The translations under genes were made by a program, and so were the position numbers. DNA of 64,000 bases, taken from the NCBI RefSeq assembly GCF_014773485.1, contig NZ_JACXBP010000003.1, positions 248,001-312,000 on the forward strand. Reading direction: 5' to 3'. Below are positions 60,648 through 64,000 of the stretch, piece after piece. Origin of the DNA: Erwinia aphidicola (GTDB taxonomy: Bacteria > Pseudomonadota > Gammaproteobacteria > Enterobacterales > Enterobacteriaceae). The notes under the pieces were generated by a model. It was not told the DNA's origin. It worked only from the letters and a program-made list of their open reading frames with translations, and did not search any database. Position 1 is the first letter of the stretch. The number at the start of each line of letters is the position of its first letter.

Positions 60648-61907
60648 ATGAGTCACAGTGAAGTACAACAGCGCCGTCTGAATGCCACCCCGCGCGGTGT
60701 CGGTGTGATGTGTGATTTCTTCGCCGCTAAGGCCGAAAATGCCACGCTGTGGGACCATCAGGGCCGCGAATATATCGACTTCACCGCCGGGATAGCAGTG
60801 CTCAACACCGGCCACCGGCACCCAAAAGTGATGGCCGCCGTCAGCCAACAGCTCGAGTGCTTCACCCATACCGCGTACCAGGTGATCCCCTACGAGAACT
60901 ACATCGCTCTGGCCGAACAGCTTAATGCCCGGGTTCCTGTCAGCGGTCCGTGCAAAACCACCTTCTTCTCCAGCGGTGCCGAAGCGGTAGAAAATGCGGT
61001 GAAAATTGCCCGCGCTGCCACCGGTCGCCCTGGCGTTATTGCTTTCACCGGTGCATTCCATGGCCGCACGCTGATGACCATGGGCCTGACCGGTAAAGTC
61101 ACGCCGTACAAAACCGGCTTCGGTCCCTTCCCCGGCTCCGTATTCCACGCCCGCTATCCGAACGCGCTGCACGGCTACAGCGTGGATGATGCGCTGGAGA
61201 GCCTGGAAACGCTGTTCAAATGTGATATCAGCCCGCAGCAGGTCGCGGCAATCATTTATGAGCCAATTCAGGGCGAAGGGGGTTTTAACATCGCCCCCGC
61301 CGAGTTTGTCAGCGCCCTGCGTAAGCTGTGTGACCAGCACGGCATCCTGCTGATTGCCGATGAGATCCAGAGCGGTTTTGCCCGCACCGGCAAGCTGTTT
61401 GCCAGTGAATACTATGAGGTAAAACCCGATCTGATGACCATGGCGAAAAGCCTCGGCGGCGGTCTGCCTATCTCTGCCGTCTCCGGCCGCGCTGCGGTGA
61501 TGGATGCGCCAGAACCCGGTGGTCTGGGCGGCACTTACGCCGGTAATCCGCTAGCGGTGGCGGCCTCGCTGGCGGTGTTAGAGGTGATCGAAGAAGAGCA
61601 GCTGTGCGCCCGCGCGCTGCGCCTCGGCGCTGAGCTGGTCGAAACGCTGAATAGCAGCAACAACCCGGCGCTGGTCGAAGTCCGCGCGCGCGGTTCCATG
61701 GTGGCCGCCGAATTTAACGACCCTGCCACCGGTAAACCGTCCGCAGAGATTGCGCGCAGCATCCAGCAGCGTGCGCTCGAGCAGGGCCTGATCCTGCTGA
61801 CCTGCGGCGTGCACGGCAACGTCATCCGCTTCCTCTACCCGCTGACGATCCCAGACGCACAGTTCAAAAGCGCGCTCGCACTGCTCTCTACTTTATTACG
61901 TGGCTGA
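60648..61907 (+). CDS. puuE: 4-Aminobutyrate aminotransferase, PuuE/GabT-type
   Basis: 419 residues, class III aminotransferase with PLP lysine K267 in MAKSLGGG and GAEAVENAVKIARAATGRPG, GAFHGRT, LIADEIQSGFARTG. From memory it resembles E. coli PuuE (421 aa; RRLNATPRGVGVMC start, LLTCGVHGNVIRFLYPLTIPDAQF end) more than GabT. It converts GABA and 2-oxoglutarate to succinate semialdehyde and glutamate, the last nitrogen step of putrescine use. Start ATG 60648 with GAGG upstream. Followed at 70 bases by a binding-protein gene. Confidence 0.85.
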   Translation: MSHSEVQQRRLNATPRGVGVMCDFFAAKAENATLWDHQGREYIDFTAGIAVLNTGHRHPKVMAAVSQQLECFTHTAYQVIPYENYIALAEQLNARVPVSGPCKTTFFSSGAEAVENAVKIARAATGRPGVIAFTGAFHGRTLMTMGLTGKVTPYKTGFGPFPGSVFHARYPNALHGYSVDDALESLETLFKCDISPQQVAAIIYEPIQGEGGFNIAPAEFVSALRKLCDQHGILLIADEIQSGFARTGKLFASEYYEVKPDLMTMAKSLGGGLPISAVSGRAAVMDAPEPGGLGGTYAGNPLAVAASLAVLEVIEEEQLCARALRLGAELVETLNSSNNPALVEVRARGSMVAAEFNDPATGKPSAEIARSIQQRALEQGLILLTCGVHGNVIRFLYPLTIPDAQFKSALALLSTLLRG

Positions 61908-61977
61908 CCGATTGCGCCCGGCCACAGGGAAGTGGCATTGAAACTGCATATAAAACATTAATAATCAGGAGTTTGGC

Positions 61978-63003
61978 ATGGTAAAGACATTAGCTGCACT
62001 GATTCTCGCGACGTTCACACTCCAGGCGCAGGCGGAAAGCCTGACGGTGATTTCGTTCGGCGGCACCAATAAAGATGCACAGGACAAAGCCTTCTATAAA
62101 CCGTTTACCGCCGCAGGCAAAGGCACCCTCGAAGCGGGTGAATATAACGGCGAAATGGCGCGTATTCGTGCGATGGTCGAAACAGGTCAGATCGGCTGGG
62201 ATGTGGTTGAGCTGGAAACCCCGGAACTGCAGCGCGGCTGTGAAGAGGGTCTGTTTGAGACGCTGGACTGGAATAAGCTGGGCAAGAAGTCGGACTTTAT
62301 CCCTGCTGCGGTGACCGAGTGCGGCGCGGGCATTTTCGTCTGGTCAACCGTGCTGACCTATGACGCCGACAAGCTGAAAAAAGGGCCAGCCAGCTGGGCA
62401 GATTTCTGGAACGTGAAGGCGTTCCCGGGCAAACGTGCCCTGCGTAAGAGCGCGAAATATACCCTGGAAATTGCGCTGATGGCCGACGGCGTGAAGCGGG
62501 AAGAGGTGTATAAAGTGCTGGCCACTCCGGCTGGCGTTGAGCGCGCCTTCAAGAAACTGGACCAGCTGAAGCCAAATATTCAGTGGTGGGAATCCGGCGC
62601 GCAGCCGCTGCAGTGGCTGGTATCCGGCGACGTGGTGATGAGCTCCGCCTATAACGGCCGCATCGGCGCCGCGCAGGATGAAGGCCACAACTTCAGGATC
62701 GTCTGGGACAACGCGCTGTATGACCTCGACAACTGGGCGATCGTTAAAGGGTCGAAGCACAAGGCGCTGGCGGAGCAGTTTATTGCCTTTGCCAACCAGC
62801 CTGAAAACCAGAAGGTGTTTGCCGAGAACATTCCTTACGGCCCTACCAACCTGAATACCAGCAAACTGCTGGATTCGGCGCGGCTGAGCAAACTGCCGAC
62901 GGCACCGGAAAACCTTGCCGTTTCCATGCAGATCAACAGCGAATTCTGGCTCGAGCACGGTGAAGACCTGGAGCAGCGTTTTAACGCCTGGGCGGCAAAA
63001 TAA
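61978..63003 (+). CDS. Periplasmic substrate-binding protein of a polyamine-type ABC transporter
   Basis: 341 residues with a signal peptide (MVKTLAALILATFTLQAQA). PotD/PotF/YdcS-like cluster-D binding fold, with FGGTNKDAQDKAFYKPF, VVELETPELQRGCEEGLFE and YNGRIGAAQDEGHNF. Downstream of puuE-like and upstream of the permease, so it likely delivers an amine (putrescine, GABA or related) for the aminotransferase. Ligand not certain. Ribosome site AGGAG before ATG 61978. Confidence 0.8.
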   Translation: MVKTLAALILATFTLQAQAESLTVISFGGTNKDAQDKAFYKPFTAAGKGTLEAGEYNGEMARIRAMVETGQIGWDVVELETPELQRGCEEGLFETLDWNKLGKKSDFIPAAVTECGAGIFVWSTVLTYDADKLKKGPASWADFWNVKAFPGKRALRKSAKYTLEIALMADGVKREEVYKVLATPAGVERAFKKLDQLKPNIQWWESGAQPLQWLVSGDVVMSSAYNGRIGAAQDEGHNFRIVWDNALYDLDNWAIVKGSKHKALAEQFIAFANQPENQKVFAENIPYGPTNLNTSKLLDSARLSKLPTAPENLAVSMQINSEFWLEHGEDLEQRFNAWAAK

Positions 63004-63011
63004 TACCCTGC

Positions 63012-63057
63012 GGGCGGACCGCAACAAAAAGTCCGCCCCTACTGTAGGGGCGACACC
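63012..63057. repeat. Palindromic element between binding-protein and permease genes
   Basis: GGGCGGAC (63012-63019) with GTCCGCCC (63031-63038), followed by CTAC and a second GTAGGGGCGACACCCC hairpin. Same general family as at 7731. It could lower permease expression relative to the binding protein. Confidence 0.7.
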
Positions 63058-63087
63058 CCGTTGCCAGATATCTTTCAGGAGACAGCA

Positions 63088-64000
63088 ATGAGTCATACCG
63101 TAATGGAAACCCCCACCCCTTCGGCCCCAGCCGGGGTGTCGCTAACCCAGCGCCTGCGTCAGGTCGACGGTACTAAAACCCGCCGCTCCCTGCTGCTGAT
63201 TGCGCCGCTGCTGATTTTCGTGGTGCTCTGTTTCCTGTTTCCAATTGCCTCCATCCTGAGCAAAAGCGTTGAGAATCCGGAATTCCACGACGCTCTCCCG
63301 CAGACTTCCCGTGCGCTTGAGCAGTGGTCGGGGAAAAACCTGCCGGATGAAGCGCTGTACGCCACGCTGGGCAAGGAGCTGATCGCCGCACGTGAAAGCG
63401 GGCAGATTGCTGCCGTGGCTAAACGCCTGAGCTATGAAAACGCGGCTTTCCGCCGCCTGATCGTCACCGCGCCACGGCAGGTGCCGGAATCGGGCATGGG
63501 GGTTAAAGACGCGCTGATTGCCAAACAGCCTTTGTGGGGCGAGCTCTCCACCTGGCAAACGCTCAAGCGCGTCTCCAGCCCGGTGACCAGCTATTACCTG
63601 CTGTCGGTATTTGACCGTAAAATTGATGTGCAAAGCGGTGAAGTTAAGGCCCTGCCCGCCGACCAGGCGCTGTATGTCAATGTGCTGCTGCGCACGCTGT
63701 GGATGGCAACCGTGGTAACGCTGCTGTGCGTGGGCATTGGCTATCCGCTGGCTTACTGGCTGGCAAAACAGCCATCAAACCGCGCCAACCTGCTGATGAT
63801 TCTGGTACTGCTACCGTTCTGGACCTCGCTGATTGTCCGCACCGCCAGCTGGATCGTGCTGCTACAGTCCGGCGGATTGATCAACCGGGCGCTGATGGCG
63901 GTCGGCATCATCGATCATCCGCTCACGCTGGTGTTTAACCGCGTCGGGGTGTTCATCTCCATGACCCACATCCTGCTGCCATTTATTGTGCTGCCGCTGT
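63088..64000 (+). CDS. ABC transporter permease, PotB-like (truncated by window end)
   Basis: 304 codons visible. First membrane helix about residues 35-56 (LLLIAPLLIFVVLCFLFPIA), then an unusually long extracytoplasmic loop of about 140 residues, then the helices of a binding-protein-dependent permease (VLLRTLWMATVVTLLCVGIG, LLPFWTSLIVRTASWIVLLQ). Start ATG 63088 with AGGAG upstream. The rest of the gene and a probable second permease lie beyond the window. Confidence 0.85.
   Translation, partial: MSHTVMETPTPSAPAGVSLTQRLRQVDGTKTRRSLLLIAPLLIFVVLCFLFPIASILSKSVENPEFHDALPQTSRALEQWSGKNLPDEALYATLGKELIAARESGQIAAVAKRLSYENAAFRRLIVTAPRQVPESGMGVKDALIAKQPLWGELSTWQTLKRVSSPVTSYYLLSVFDRKIDVQSGEVKALPADQALYVNVLLRTLWMATVVTLLCVGIGYPLAYWLAKQPSNRANLLMILVLLPFWTSLIVRTASWIVLLQSGGLINRALMAVGIIDHPLTLVFNRVGVFISMTHILLPFIVLPL

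Overview
The window reads as chromosomal DNA of an enterobacterium, most likely of the Erwinia/Pantoea (Erwiniaceae) group. The evidence is very high similarity, from memory, to Escherichia coli RcsB, GyrA, NrdAB, the Nuo subunits, LrhA and AckA-Pta, E. coli-like local gene order (rcsDB/rcsC, gyrA-ubiG-nrdAB-yfaE, the men operon, elaB, nuo-lrhA-alaA-yfbR, hxpA-yfbUV, ackA-pta), and non-E. coli insertions between these blocks. The genus is an inference. I see no rRNA, tRNA, CRISPR array, prophage or insertion sequence.

Layout. 1-2429 (-) is the N-terminal part of a very large Bap-type repeat adhesin that runs off the left edge; an 800-bp AT-rich spacer with a perfect 22-bp inverted repeat lies upstream of it. 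3234-10752 holds an MFS transporter, then rcsD-rcsB facing rcsC, the complete Rcs envelope-stress phosphorelay. 10855-13590 is an accessory patch: a membrane-anchored AraC-type regulator, a divergent exported alpha/beta hydrolase, and an overlapping pair of unrecognised genes. 13747-21525 is gyrA, ubiG, nrdA, nrdB and yfaE (DNA supercoiling, ubiquinone synthesis, deoxynucleotide supply); the nrdA leader has two inverted DnaA boxes and an NrdR-like box. 21613-29908 (-) is yfaY and menFDHBCE (menaquinone synthesis). 30035-32333 is elaB and opgD.

32397-47505 (-) is the complete 13-gene nuo operon for NADH:quinone oxidoreductase (complex I), with lrhA upstream. 50134-57587 is alaA, yfbR, hxpA, yfbU, yfbV, ackA and pta. 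57689-64000 is an ABC-uptake and amine-catabolism cluster: a PotA-like ATPase, a MocR/GabR-type regulator, a PuuE/GabT-type aminotransferase, a periplasmic binding protein and the start of a permease cut by the window end.

Functionally, the window combines quinone synthesis (ubiG, men), the NADH dehydrogenase that reduces those quinones (nuo), overflow acetate metabolism (ackA-pta), and surface/lifestyle regulators (Rcs, LrhA) beside a candidate biofilm adhesin. A family of GGGTCGGGCATGCCCGACCC-like palindromes is scattered between genes at five places.

The best candidates for undescribed biology are the unknown gene pair at 12924-13590, the one-component membrane regulator with its exported hydrolase, the hairpin in the adhesin leader, and the amine cluster. 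None amounts to a clear novel defence or secretion system.
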